From Symbiopectobacterium sp047692315 (GTDB lineage Bacteria; Pseudomonadota; Gammaproteobacteria; Enterobacterales; Enterobacteriaceae), in contig NZ_JBLLJS010000014.1 of NCBI RefSeq assembly GCF_047692315.1, positions 1 to 64,000 on the forward strand: a stretch of DNA of 64,000 nucleotides. Direction: 5' to 3'. The notes under the pieces were generated by a model. It searched no databases and was not told the origin of the DNA. It saw only the letters and a program-made list of their open reading frames with translations. The stretch's first letter is position 1. Each line of letters starts with the position of its first letter. This document shows positions 38,311-46,404 of the stretch, in pieces. The translations under genes were made by a program, and so were the position numbers.

Positions 38311-39696
38311 TTATGAAGATAATGTTCTGATTAAATTAGAGAAATCTTCCTTGATGTCGTGAATTTCTTCACGCAGCTGCTCGATCTTGCGGCACGCATG
38401 CAGCACAGTGGTGTGGTCACGACCGCCAAACGCATCACCAATTTCCGGTAAGCTATGGTTTGTCAGCTCTTTCGCCAGCGCCATCGCCATCTGGCGCGGA
38501 CGCGCCACCGATCGAGATCGCCGTTTGGACAGCAGATCGGCAACTTTGATCTTGTAGTACTCCGCAACCGTCTTTTGAATATTGTCGATAGTCACCAGCT
38601 TTTCCTGCAACGCCAACAGATCGCGCAACGCTTCACGCACGAAATCGATGGTAATGGCGCGGCCGGTAAAATTGGCGTTGGCGATCACGCGGTTCAGTGC
38701 GCCTTCCAGCTCACGCACGTTGGAGCGCAGCCGCTTGGCAATAAAGAACGCCACCTCGCCCGGCAGGCGGATGTCGTTTTCATCCGCTTTTTTCATCAGG
38801 ATCGCCACACGCGTTTCCAGCTCCGGCGGCTCGATCGCCACGGTCAGGCCCCAACCGAAGCGTGACTTCAGACGATCTTCTACCCCATTGATCTCTTTGG
38901 GATAACGATCCGAGGTAAGGATGATCTGTTGATTGCCTTCCAGCAGGGCATTGAAGGTGTGGAAAAACTCCTCCTGAGAACGCTCTTTATTGGCAAAAAA
39001 CTGGATATCATCGATAAGCAGGGCATCGATGGAACGGTAATAGCGTTTGAACTCTTCGATCGCATTGTTCTGTAAGGCTTTGACCATATCCTGCACAAAG
39101 CGTTCAGAATGCATATAGACCACTTTGGCATTTGGCTTGCGCGCAATAATGCCATTGCCTACCGCGTGCAACAGGTGGGTTTTACCCAAACCGGTGCCAC
39201 CGTAGAGAAACAGGGGATTGTACGCCCCACCGGGGTTATCCGCGACCTGACGCGCCGCCGCGCGTGCCAGCTGGTTTGACTTACCTTCAACGAAGTTGTC
39301 GAACGAGTGTTTCGGATTAACGTTGGAACGATAGGTGTGCTCTATCTGCGTCACCGGCGTGTCCCAACTGGGTCGCACGGGTGCCTGCCTGATCGGCTGC
39401 ACGGCCGCCTGCTGGCTGGCTGGCTGGTGGCTCACCACCGCCGCAGCCAGCGGTTTGCTACCCACTTCAAAACGCAGCAAAGGCGCATCCATACCGCAGA
39501 AATCGTTCAGCAGTCCATTGATATTGTTGAGGTACTTGTCTCTTACCCAATCCAGCACAAAACGGTTTGGCGCATAGAGCGCCAACGTGTTGTCGTTCAG
39601 TTCCGCCTGTAACGGACGTATCCACATGCTGAATTCTGTGGCAGGTAACTCATCCTGCAAACGGGCAAGACACTGCTGCCAAAGCGAAAGTGACAC
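38311..39696 (-). CDS. dnaA: Chromosomal replication initiator DnaA
   Basis: A 461-residue initiator that binds DnaA boxes at oriC and opens the duplex. SLSLWQQCLARLQDELPATEF is domain I; a variable linker (about residues 85-125) with RQAPVRPSWD resembles Serratia; the AAA+ domain has YGGTGLGKTHL (Walker A) and LLIDDIQFF (Walker B); domain IV has the box-binding signature GGRDHTTVLHACRKIEQL. GTG at 39696 is chosen as in E. coli; an ATG four codons upstream is possible. It starts the dnaA-dnaN-recF-gyrB operon. Confidence 0.98.
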   Translation of the reverse strand: MSLSLWQQCLARLQDELPATEFSMWIRPLQAELNDNTLALYAPNRFVLDWVRDKYLNNINGLLNDFCGMDAPLLRFEVGSKPLAAAVVSHQPASQQAAVQPIRQAPVRPSWDTPVTQIEHTYRSNVNPKHSFDNFVEGKSNQLARAAARQVADNPGGAYNPLFLYGGTGLGKTHLLHAVGNGIIARKPNAKVVYMHSERFVQDMVKALQNNAIEEFKRYYRSIDALLIDDIQFFANKERSQEEFFHTFNALLEGNQQIILTSDRYPKEINGVEDRLKSRFGWGLTVAIEPPELETRVAILMKKADENDIRLPGEVAFFIAKRLRSNVRELEGALNRVIANANFTGRAITIDFVREALRDLLALQEKLVTIDNIQKTVAEYYKIKVADLLSKRRSRSVARPRQMAMALAKELTNHSLPEIGDAFGGRDHTTVLHACRKIEQLREEIHDIKEDFSNLIRTLSS

Positions 39697-39788
39697 GGCG
39701 GACTCCACTCGAACAAGATTAAAATAGAAAAGAATCAGATACGTTAGTTAGTGTAATTCATGATTATGACCCGGAAGCTGCAATGGCA

Positions 39789-40080
39789 GGATCCTGAGTG
39801 CACCGCGCATCTGATGATGTCCATGCGGTTGCCGAGACGATCCCGAAGAAAGGATCGTTCACGGGACGGCGGATCATAACCTAATCCTCGGCAGAGATCT
39901 TCCCTTTCCGCACAGTTTCGATCCTCTTTATCCACAGGCTATTCTTATCACTCTTGGCCGCCACGTGCCGCACGGCGATGGCACTGGCTTGCACAGGGCA
40001 GAAGCGTAGCATAACCGAATATACGTCCGCGCCGGAGTGATAGCGATCATGATCCCGCATCGAGGATCTTGTCAGGATCC
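39789..40080. promoter_or_regulatory. dnaA control region with GATC cluster and DnaA box
   Basis: Ten GATC sites occur between about 39790 and 40080, four of them within 45 bp (40044-40079). A perfect DnaA box, TTATCCACA, lies at 39928-39936. Known enterobacterial dnaA promoters are autoregulated by DnaA and sequestered by SeqA through such GATC sites. This is not oriC as far as I can see. Confidence 0.75.
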
Positions 40081-40108
40081 TTGCGATTTAATGCAGAGTC
40101 CGTATAAT
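40081..40108 (+). promoter_or_regulatory. Promoter upstream of rpmH (distal)
   Basis: TTGCGA (40081-40086), 16-bp spacer, TATAAT (40103-40108): a strong sigma-70 promoter reading toward rpmH. Confidence 0.65.
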
Positions 40109-40202
40109 CTTCAGCCCGACGCGTTGATGCCCTTCTGTGCTGTTCCAGGCAGGAATTCCCCAAATTTATTGCGGAAAGGGCTCCATAGGCGTGTGATGCC
40201 AA

Positions 40203-40231
40203 TTGACTCAGGACTGTACAATTATTACAAT
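40203..40231 (+). promoter_or_regulatory. Promoter upstream of rpmH (proximal)
   Basis: TTGACT (40203-40208), 17-bp spacer, TACAAT (40226-40231): near-consensus sigma-70 promoter about 130 bp before the rpmH ATG. Confidence 0.72.
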
Positions 40232-40346
40232 CTCGCCTCTTTATCTTTGATGTATGCGATTGAGGCGTCGGTCAGTGTTCACGCCGGTTAGTGTTCAAGC
40301 CGGAGCGCCAAACGCGTTTACTGTGAAGTCAATTATCCAAGTTTAG

Positions 40347-40499
<153 letters not shown>

Positions 40500-40519
40500 T
40501 AAAAGCTAACCCCCCCCGA

Positions 40520-40879
40520 GTGGTTAAGCTCGCTTTTCCCAGGGAGTTACGTTTGTTAACTCCCAGCCATTTCGCTTTCGTCTTCCAGCAGCCACAACGG
40601 GCTGGCACGCCGCAAATCACCATCCTCGGCCGCCTGAATTCGCTGGGGCATCCTCGTATCGGTCTTACTGTCGCCAAAAAGCATGTTAAACGTGCGCATG
40701 AACGCAATCGGATTAAACGTCTGACGCGGGAAAGCTTTCGTTGGCATCAACACACTTTACCTGCGATGGACTTTGTGGTGATCGCTAAAAAAGGGGTGGC
40801 CGATCTGGATAACCGTACGTTGACGGAAGCGTTGGAAAAATTATGGCAACGGCACTGTCGCTTGGCTCGCGCCTCCTGA
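40520..40879 (+). CDS. rnpA: Ribonuclease P protein component
   Basis: A 119-residue basic protein that assists the RNase P RNA in maturing tRNA 5' ends. VKLAFPRELRLLTPSHFAFV is the N-terminus and the RNR signature region is AHERNRIKRLTRESFRWHQ. GTG at 40520 is the start, as in E. coli. The 3' end overlaps yidD by 37 bp, the usual arrangement. Confidence 0.97.
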   Translation: MVKLAFPRELRLLTPSHFAFVFQQPQRAGTPQITILGRLNSLGHPRIGLTVAKKHVKRAHERNRIKRLTRESFRWHQHTLPAMDFVVIAKKGVADLDNRTLTEALEKLWQRHCRLARAS

Positions 40880-41100
40880 TCGGGTTGATACTCGGTTATC
40901 AACTCTTTATCAGCCCGCTGCTGGGGCCACATTGCCGTTTTCGCCCAACCTGTTCACAATACGGCATTGAGGCCACACGCAGGTTTGGCATGATAAAAGG
41001 CAGTTGGTTGACGCTCAAACGCGTATTAAAATGCCACCCTTTGAACCCTGGTGGTGATGATCCCGTACCGCCAAAACCCGACAATAACAGAGAATATTAA
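40843..41100 (+). CDS. yidD: Membrane protein insertion efficiency factor YidD
   Basis: An 85-residue protein of the inner face of the membrane that helps YidC-dependent insertion. It has an amphipathic N-terminus (SRLLIGLILGYQLFISPLLG) and the family signature CRFRPTCSQYGIEATRRFG with its three Cys positions, then KRVLKCHPLNPGGDDPVP. It starts inside rnpA and ends 2 bp before yidC, consistent with coupled translation. Confidence 0.96.
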   Translation: MATALSLGSRLLIGLILGYQLFISPLLGPHCRFRPTCSQYGIEATRRFGMIKGSWLTLKRVLKCHPLNPGGDDPVPPKPDNNREY

Positions 41101-41102
41101 CG

Positions 41103-42767
41103 ATGGATTCGCAAAACAATCTTCTTCTCATCGCTCTGCTATTCGTAAGCTTTCTGATCTGGCAGACGTGGGAGACGGATAAAAATCCGCCTGCTGCTTC
41201 AACGCAAGCCATTCAACAAGCGACGAACGCAGTCAACGGTGATACCGCCAGCCAGGGCGTGCCTAACAGCGGTCAGGGTAAACTGATCACGGTGAAAACC
41301 GACGTGCTGTCGCTGACTATCAATACGCGCGGCGGCGATATCGAACAAGCCAATCTGCTGGCGTTCCCTGATAAACTGCACTCTACTACGCCATTCCTGC
41401 TGCTGGAAACCACGCCGGAATTCGTGTATCAGGCACAGAGTGGATTGACGGGTAAACACGGTCCGGATAATCCGGCGAACGGCGCACGTCCGTTATTTAC
41501 TGCCGCACAGGATCATTTTGAACTGGCCGACGGACAGGACTCGCTGACCATTCCGTTGACCTACACCAACGCTGACGGCGTGACCTTCACCAAAACGTTC
41601 GTGCTCAAACGCGGCGACTACGCGCTGAACGTCAGCTACAACGTGAACAACACCAGCGCACAACCGTTGGAGTTAACGCTGTTTGGCCAGTTGAAACAGT
41701 CTATTAACCTGCCGAAGCACCGCGATACCGGCAGCAGCAATTTTGCACTCCATACCTATCGTGGCGCAGCGTTCTCCTCCAGCGACGATAAGTACAAGAA
41801 ATACAGCTTCAGCGACATGAAAGAAAACCTGAACGTCACCACTGATGGCGGCTGGGTTGCGATGTTGCAGCAGTATTTTGCTACCGCGTGGATCCCGACC
41901 ACCGCCGGTGCCAACACCTTCTACACCTCGCAGTTGGGTAACGGTTTAGCGGCGATTGGCTTTAAAGCTACACCGGTAACGGTGGAAGCCGGCGCGCAGA
42001 AAGACATCAGCGCGGTGCTGTGGGTTGGCCCGGAAATTCAGGACAAGATGGCGGCCGTTGCACCGCATCTGGATCTGTCCGTGGATTACGGCTGGCTGTG
42101 GTTTATTTCCCAGCCGCTGTTCAAACTGCTGAAATTCCTGCACGGCTTCATCGGTAACTGGGGCTTCTCCATCATCGCCATCACCTTTATCGTGCGTGGC
42201 ATCATGTACCCGCTGACCAAAGCGCAGTACACCTCGATGGCGAAAATGCGTATGCTGCAACCGAAAATGCAAGCCATGCGCGAGCGTATCGGTGATGACA
42301 AGCAGCGCATGAGCCAAGAAATGATGGCGCTGTACAAGGCTGAGAAAGTGAACCCGCTGGGCGGCTGTTTCCCGCTGCTGATCCAGATGCCTATCTTCCT
42401 GGCGTTGTACTACATGCTGATGAGCTCGGTTGAGCTGCGCCATGCGCCGTTCATCCTGTGGATCACTGACCTGTCTGCACAAGACCCCTACTACATCCTG
42501 CCGATCCTGATGGGTATCACGATGTTCTTCATCCAGAAGATGTCGCCGACCACAGTGACCGACCCGATGCAGCAGAAGATCATGACCTACATGCCGGTGA
42601 TCTTTACCGTGTTCTTCCTGTGGTTCCCGTCTGGTCTGGTGCTGTACTATATCGTCAGCAACCTGGTCACCATTATCCAGCAGCAGTTGATTTACCGCGG
42701 TCTGGAGAAGAAAGGCCTGCACAGCCGCGACAAGAAAGAGAAGGATAAGCGGGCTGCACAAGTCTGA
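41103..42767 (+). CDS. yidC: Membrane protein insertase YidC
   Basis: A 554-residue Oxa1-family insertase. The first helix is in MDSQNNLLLIALLFVSFLIW; the large periplasmic beta-supersandwich domain follows (about 40-340), then five conserved helices with the hydrophilic-groove Arg in ITFIVRGIMYPLTKAQYTSM, the coiled cytoplasmic hairpin, and MSPTTVTDPMQQKIMTYMPV to the basic C-terminal tail. It inserts membrane proteins with or without SecYEG. Intact and of normal length. Confidence 0.98.
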   Translation: MDSQNNLLLIALLFVSFLIWQTWETDKNPPAASTQAIQQATNAVNGDTASQGVPNSGQGKLITVKTDVLSLTINTRGGDIEQANLLAFPDKLHSTTPFLLLETTPEFVYQAQSGLTGKHGPDNPANGARPLFTAAQDHFELADGQDSLTIPLTYTNADGVTFTKTFVLKRGDYALNVSYNVNNTSAQPLELTLFGQLKQSINLPKHRDTGSSNFALHTYRGAAFSSSDDKYKKYSFSDMKENLNVTTDGGWVAMLQQYFATAWIPTTAGANTFYTSQLGNGLAAIGFKATPVTVEAGAQKDISAVLWVGPEIQDKMAAVAPHLDLSVDYGWLWFISQPLFKLLKFLHGFIGNWGFSIIAITFIVRGIMYPLTKAQYTSMAKMRMLQPKMQAMRERIGDDKQRMSQEMMALYKAEKVNPLGGCFPLLIQMPIFLALYYMLMSSVELRHAPFILWITDLSAQDPYYILPILMGITMFFIQKMSPTTVTDPMQQKIMTYMPVIFTVFFLWFPSGLVLYYIVSNLVTIIQQQLIYRGLEKKGLHSRDKKEKDKRAAQV

Positions 42768-42768
42768 A

Positions 42769-42800
42769 AATAAGGCGGCTGCTGGCCGCCTTATTTTTTT
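42769..42800 (+). terminator. Terminator after yidC
   Basis: AATAAGGCGGC (42769-42779) pairs with GCCGCCTTATT (42785-42795), 5-nt loop, followed by TTTTT. It immediately follows the yidC stop and separates mnmE. Confidence 0.9.
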
Positions 42801-42841
42801 GTTTAATCGCAACGTTATTGCATCGCAACAGAGAAACCATC

Positions 42842-44206
42842 ATGAGCCATACCGATACCATCGTAGCCCAAGCCACGCCTCCCGGACGCGGCGGCGTAGG
42901 TATTTTGCGCGTGTCCGGGAGGCAGGCTGCCGACGTGGCACGTGCTGTGCTGGGTAAATTACCCAAGCCGCGCTATGCGGATTATCTGCCGTTTCGCGAT
43001 GCCGACGGCAGCACGCTGGATCAAGGTATTGCCATCTGGTTTCCCGGCCCCAACTCCTTTACCGGCGAAGACGTGCTGGAACTGCAAGGGCACGGCGGCC
43101 CGGTTATTCTCGATTTGCTGATGCAGCGTATTCTGGCGCTGCCAGGCTTGAGCATTGCGCGTCCCGGTGAGTTTTCCGAGCGCGCGTTCCTCAACGACAA
43201 GCTCGATCTGGCGCAGGCAGAAGCCATCGCTGACCTGATCGATGCCAGCTCTGAGCAGGCGGCGCGCTCCGCGCTTAACTCCTTGCAAGGCGCATTCTCC
43301 ACCCGCATTCATCGTCTGGTGGAAGTACTGATTCACCTGCGTATCTACGTTGAGGCTGCCATCGATTTCCCTGACGAGGAGATTGATTTTCTCTCTGATG
43401 GCAAGATTGAGGCAGAATTAAACGGCTTGATGTCCGATCTGGCTGGCGTGCAGGCAAAAGCGCATCAGGGCAGCCTGCTGCGTGAAGGCATGAAGGTGGT
43501 GATTGCTGGACGCCCAAACGCGGGCAAATCCAGTCTGCTTAACGCACTGGCTGGGCGCGAGGCGGCGATCGTGACCGCTATCGCGGGCACCACGCGCGAC
43601 GTACTGCGTGAGCATATTCATATCGATGGCATTCCGCTGCATATCATCGATACCGCCGGGCTGCGCGATGCCAGCGACGAAGTGGAACACATCGGCATTG
43701 AACGTGCCTGGCAAGAGATTGAGCAGGCTGACCGCGTGCTGTTTATGGTTGATAGCACCACGACGGGGGCCACATCACCCGCCGAAATCTGGCCAGAATT
43801 TATGGCACGCCTGCCCGCCACGCTGCCAATCACCGTGGTGCGCAATAAAGCCGATATCACTGGCGAACCAGAAGGCATTGAAGAGGTGAACACTTACTCA
43901 CTTATTCGCTTGTCAGCCAAAACCGGCGATGGCGTAGATATCCTGCGCAACCATTTAAAACAGAGCATGGGCTTTACCAGCAACACCGAAGGAGGCTTCC
44001 TGGCACGCCGCCGTCACCTGCAAGCGCTGGAAACCGCCGCACAGCATCTGGAGCAAGGCAAAGAACAGTTAGTGAGCGCTTACGCAGGTGAACTGCTGGC
44101 GGAAGAGCTGCGGCTGGCACAACAGGCACTGAGCGAAATCACCGGCGAATTTACTTCCGATGATTTGCTGGGGCGGATTTTCTCGAGTTTTTGTATTGGG
44201 AAGTAG
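42842..44206 (+). CDS. mnmE: tRNA uridine-5-carboxymethylaminomethyl modification GTPase MnmE
   Basis: A 454-residue GTPase that with MnmG modifies wobble U34 of certain tRNAs. SHTDTIVAQATPPGRGGVGILRVSG begins the tetrahydrofolate-binding domain; the G domain has GRPNAGKSSLLNAL (G1), DTAGLRD (G3) and NKADI (G4); the C-terminal end FCIGK contains the catalytic Cys. ATG 42842 fits the family start. Its last codons form one copy of a direct repeat (44192-44204) repeated at 46043, the SGI1-type attachment site, but the protein itself is unaltered. Fully intact. Confidence 0.97.
   Translation: MSHTDTIVAQATPPGRGGVGILRVSGRQAADVARAVLGKLPKPRYADYLPFRDADGSTLDQGIAIWFPGPNSFTGEDVLELQGHGGPVILDLLMQRILALPGLSIARPGEFSERAFLNDKLDLAQAEAIADLIDASSEQAARSALNSLQGAFSTRIHRLVEVLIHLRIYVEAAIDFPDEEIDFLSDGKIEAELNGLMSDLAGVQAKAHQGSLLREGMKVVIAGRPNAGKSSLLNALAGREAAIVTAIAGTTRDVLREHIHIDGIPLHIIDTAGLRDASDEVEHIGIERAWQEIEQADRVLFMVDSTTTGATSPAEIWPEFMARLPATLPITVVRNKADITGEPEGIEEVNTYSLIRLSAKTGDGVDILRNHLKQSMGFTSNTEGGFLARRRHLQALETAAQHLEQGKEQLVSAYAGELLAEELRLAQQALSEITGEFTSDDLLGRIFSSFCIGK
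44188..44204 (+). other. Left attachment site in the mnmE 3' end
   Basis: TGTATTGGGAAGT (44192-44204), preceded by TTT, encodes the last residues of MnmE. The same 13 bp recurs at 46043-46055. The last 18 bp of trmE/mnmE are the known attB of SGI1-family integrative elements. Confidence 0.72.
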
Positions 44207-44242
44207 CAGCCACACTCACGCAGACAGGCACCGATAAGGTGC

Positions 44243-45592
44243 CTATTCCCACCCGGTCATTAATCGCCGCGCCTTGGCCTGCATGCCTGCGAGAATCGCA
44301 TCACGAATAGACGCAGGAAAATCATCAGGTAGTTGGTTGCTGATTTTCACAACAACAGCATCTATCGACTGCGCAAACTCAGTCAAAATGCTTTCCATCG
44401 ATTCTCTGGCAAATCCAACCGCTTTTGCGGTTTGGAAAAAATTCCGTGGAAAGATCTGCTCAATAGCGTATTTCTTGCCTCTTGAACCGGTCAATCCCAT
44501 CGCCAGTTTGGCCTCTCTGCGGTCAATTCCTCGACCGCCCATCGCCGGGTACATAGAGAGAATGTCATAGTAAGGCGTGAGACGATAGCGTCCCTCAGAT
44601 TCAATAAACAGGGAAAAGTTTTTCGCATGCCCATCCGTTGCGGCCAATAGCCAAAACAGCACCTGAGCCTGCATAAAGCGATAACGATCCCTTTGTGGCT
44701 CAACCGCACCCAATAGCACCAACATAATGGCAGAAATACCCGGTCCACCATGATTTTCGTATTTCAGTGCGGAGGGAACGTTTAATACCTGGCAAAAATC
44801 CTCCTGCGGCAACCGCATAATCCAACTGCCATCCGAGGAGTATTTACGATCAAAACGTTCTACCGCTAGCGCTTTTATATTGCCGGCCTTGAGCATAAAA
44901 CAGTGCGGTACCAGCAGCCCAAATGCCTTGGCAATGAACAGGCACAGATATTCATTCTCAACGCTGTCAGATATATCAATAGAGTAGGAGTGACTCTCGA
45001 TCTTACCAATCGGTAGCTTAATGATATGCGTAGTTGGCGTGGCATTGAGAGGCAGACGCCAGTGGCCATCCAGATAGAGCAGCGCCGTCTTTTCCTGAGC
45101 GCCAGCAATAGAGATACGAAAATCATCTTCTGTATCAATCATCCCCAGCGGCGCATCGGCCAGATATCCCGTCAGTATATTTTCAAGCTGTTGTTCGGAT
45201 ATGGTTTTGTATTCGATCTGTTTTATATCGCGAACAGGTGTACCCTGCGGCACCAATTGCAACGCCCCGACACTGTCCTGCCCCACTTTGGCCAGCAAAT
45301 CAAACAGCTGGGTGGAATCTGCGTGATGTCTAACGACAATCCGTCTTCTGATATCCGGGTTATCCGGCAACAAATTGTCGAAGAAATTATAAACTTCATC
45401 ACCTTGATAGGGCTGATGGCGTAGCGGCATAGCGGCATAGCGGCATAGCGGCATAGAGAGAGAGATGGGGCGACTCCCCGGCAATCCGAGCCAGTTCTCA
45501 TCATAGGAAAAATGATGCGCTCCACTGCTCGTTTTGTTCAATACCCCCACCCGATAGCCGTTCATGTAAACGTCGAGCGCTGCCATTACCAT
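44243..45592 (-). CDS. hipA: HipA serine/threonine kinase toxin
   Basis: A 449-residue HipA, which in E. coli phosphorylates GltX and triggers persistence. The autophosphorylation loop DFRISIAGAQEKTALL, the catalytic ATDGHAKNFS and metal-binding YYDILSMYP are all present, and LPQEDFCQVL and YENHGGPGI match. A peculiarity at residues 47-58 is that MPLCRYAAMPL is encoded by four 8-bp repeats (45422-45453); relatives would need one, and three extra copies add exactly eight residues. hipB overlaps upstream by 7 bp. The pair sits between SGI1-type direct repeats. It looks functional, subject to the effect of the inserted octapeptide. Confidence 0.93.
   Translation of the reverse strand: MVMAALDVYMNGYRVGVLNKTSSGAHHFSYDENWLGLPGSRPISLSMPLCRYAAMPLRHQPYQGDEVYNFFDNLLPDNPDIRRRIVVRHHADSTQLFDLLAKVGQDSVGALQLVPQGTPVRDIKQIEYKTISEQQLENILTGYLADAPLGMIDTEDDFRISIAGAQEKTALLYLDGHWRLPLNATPTTHIIKLPIGKIESHSYSIDISDSVENEYLCLFIAKAFGLLVPHCFMLKAGNIKALAVERFDRKYSSDGSWIMRLPQEDFCQVLNVPSALKYENHGGPGISAIMLVLLGAVEPQRDRYRFMQAQVLFWLLAATDGHAKNFSLFIESEGRYRLTPYYDILSMYPAMGGRGIDRREAKLAMGLTGSRGKKYAIEQIFPRNFFQTAKAVGFARESMESILTEFAQSIDAVVVKISNQLPDDFPASIRDAILAGMQAKARRLMTGWE
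45422..45456. repeat. 8-bp tandem repeat TAGCGGCA, four copies, inside hipA
   Basis: Four perfect copies of TAGCGGCA (45422-45453) plus a TAG partial copy. On the coding strand they read as the periodic MPLCRYAAMPL. Only copy numbers of 1, 4, 7 and so on keep hipA in frame. Confidence 0.92.
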
Positions 45593-45855
45593 TCTTCTTT
45601 CCAGGATGATGTTGCAACAGAGGCCTCGTTATTGGCTGCCTTTGCGTTTCTGGGAGTAACCGTAAGTTCTAAATTCAATGCCGACAGGATCTTAAAGAAG
45701 GTTTCCAGCTTGGTGGAATCAGGATGTTGTTCAAAGCTGGATACCGTGTCCTGGCGAATACCCACTTTACTGGCCACTTTCCCTTGTGAAAGCTTCTGCG
45801 TGATACGAACATCTTTCAGATAGCTGCTAAGCCGTTTGCTGTTGGTGACCTTCAT
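45586..45855 (-). CDS. hipB: HipB antitoxin and repressor
   Basis: An 89-residue helix-turn-helix antitoxin that binds HipA and represses hipBA. The HTH spans KLSQGKVASKVGIRQDTVSSFEQ, followed by KLETFFKILSALNLELTV, the dimer strand, and a C-terminal tail ending in Trp as in E. coli HipB. The stop overlaps the hipA start. A 10-bp inverted repeat directly upstream of the ATG is the likely operator. Intact. Confidence 0.92.
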   Translation of the reverse strand: MKVTNSKRLSSYLKDVRITQKLSQGKVASKVGIRQDTVSSFEQHPDSTKLETFFKILSALNLELTVTPRNAKAANNEASVATSSWKEEW

Positions 45856-45859
45856 TATC

Positions 45860-45889
45860 TTATTCTACCAGTTGTAGACGGTAGAATAA
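45860..45889. promoter_or_regulatory. Putative HipB operator
   Basis: TTATTCTACC (45860-45869) and GGTAGAATAA (45880-45889), 10-bp spacer, directly upstream of the hipB ATG. HipB operators in E. coli are spaced inverted repeats near hipB. Binding here would block the promoter or start site. Confidence 0.65.
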
Positions 45890-46026
45890 ATATTACACGC
45901 TATAGGCGTTAAGTATTCATTTACCTGCTATAACGTGTAAGAAGGATGTAGGCAACATGAGGTAAATGCCACGATGAATCCTTTGCCCACACCCGCCTCA
46001 AAAAACTATAATTTCATTGTTTTATA

Positions 46027-46215
46027 ATGAGATTTCACTTTCTGTATTGGGAAGTGAAGCAGTGGCCAGACCGTTCAGCACTGGATACGCATTGTGCCAG
46101 TGAACATTTCCGGCGTCTTGTACCTATGATTGATCAGCACAAGCGGAAAGATGCCACCTATATACTGATGGACAGGTTTAATGAAATGTACCGCAAATTA
46201 TTATTTCAAGAGTAA
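46027..46215 (+). pseudogene. Antibiotic-biosynthesis-monooxygenase-type domain fragment
   Basis: A 62-residue piece reading KQWPDRSALDTHCASEHFRRLVPMI, which matches the C-terminal half of small quinone-monooxygenase/ABM-fold proteins (usually ..YEQWxDxxALxxHxxxxHF..). The N-terminal half is missing; its first ten codons are the attachment-site repeat and upstream AT-rich DNA, not family sequence. It is a host gene cut at the right edge of the hipBA islet or by a later deletion. Confidence 0.5.
46043..46055 (+). other. Right attachment site copy
   Basis: TGTATTGGGAAGT repeats the mnmE end 1851 bp downstream. In one frame TTC TGT ATT GGG AAG TGA again encodes FCIGK-stop, as expected for the duplicated target of an element that restores the mnmE C-terminus. 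Confidence 0.72.
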
Positions 46216-46404
46216 ACCACTGCAATGTAAAAAAACGGGCATGAATCGATACTGATTATACTCAGCATCGTTAACCATGCCTTGTTGACGTTAACATGCT
46301 TTGATAATCAAGATAAAAAGCGTAATTTTAAAAGCATTTAGCATAACACCATCGCGAACCTCTATATAATACCAGCCTAAATATAAAACCCTATAGAGAA
46401 TAAC

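Noticed and set aside
45422..45456. CRISPR-like repeat in hipA
   Set aside because: Units are 8 bp without spacers, and lie inside coding sequence.
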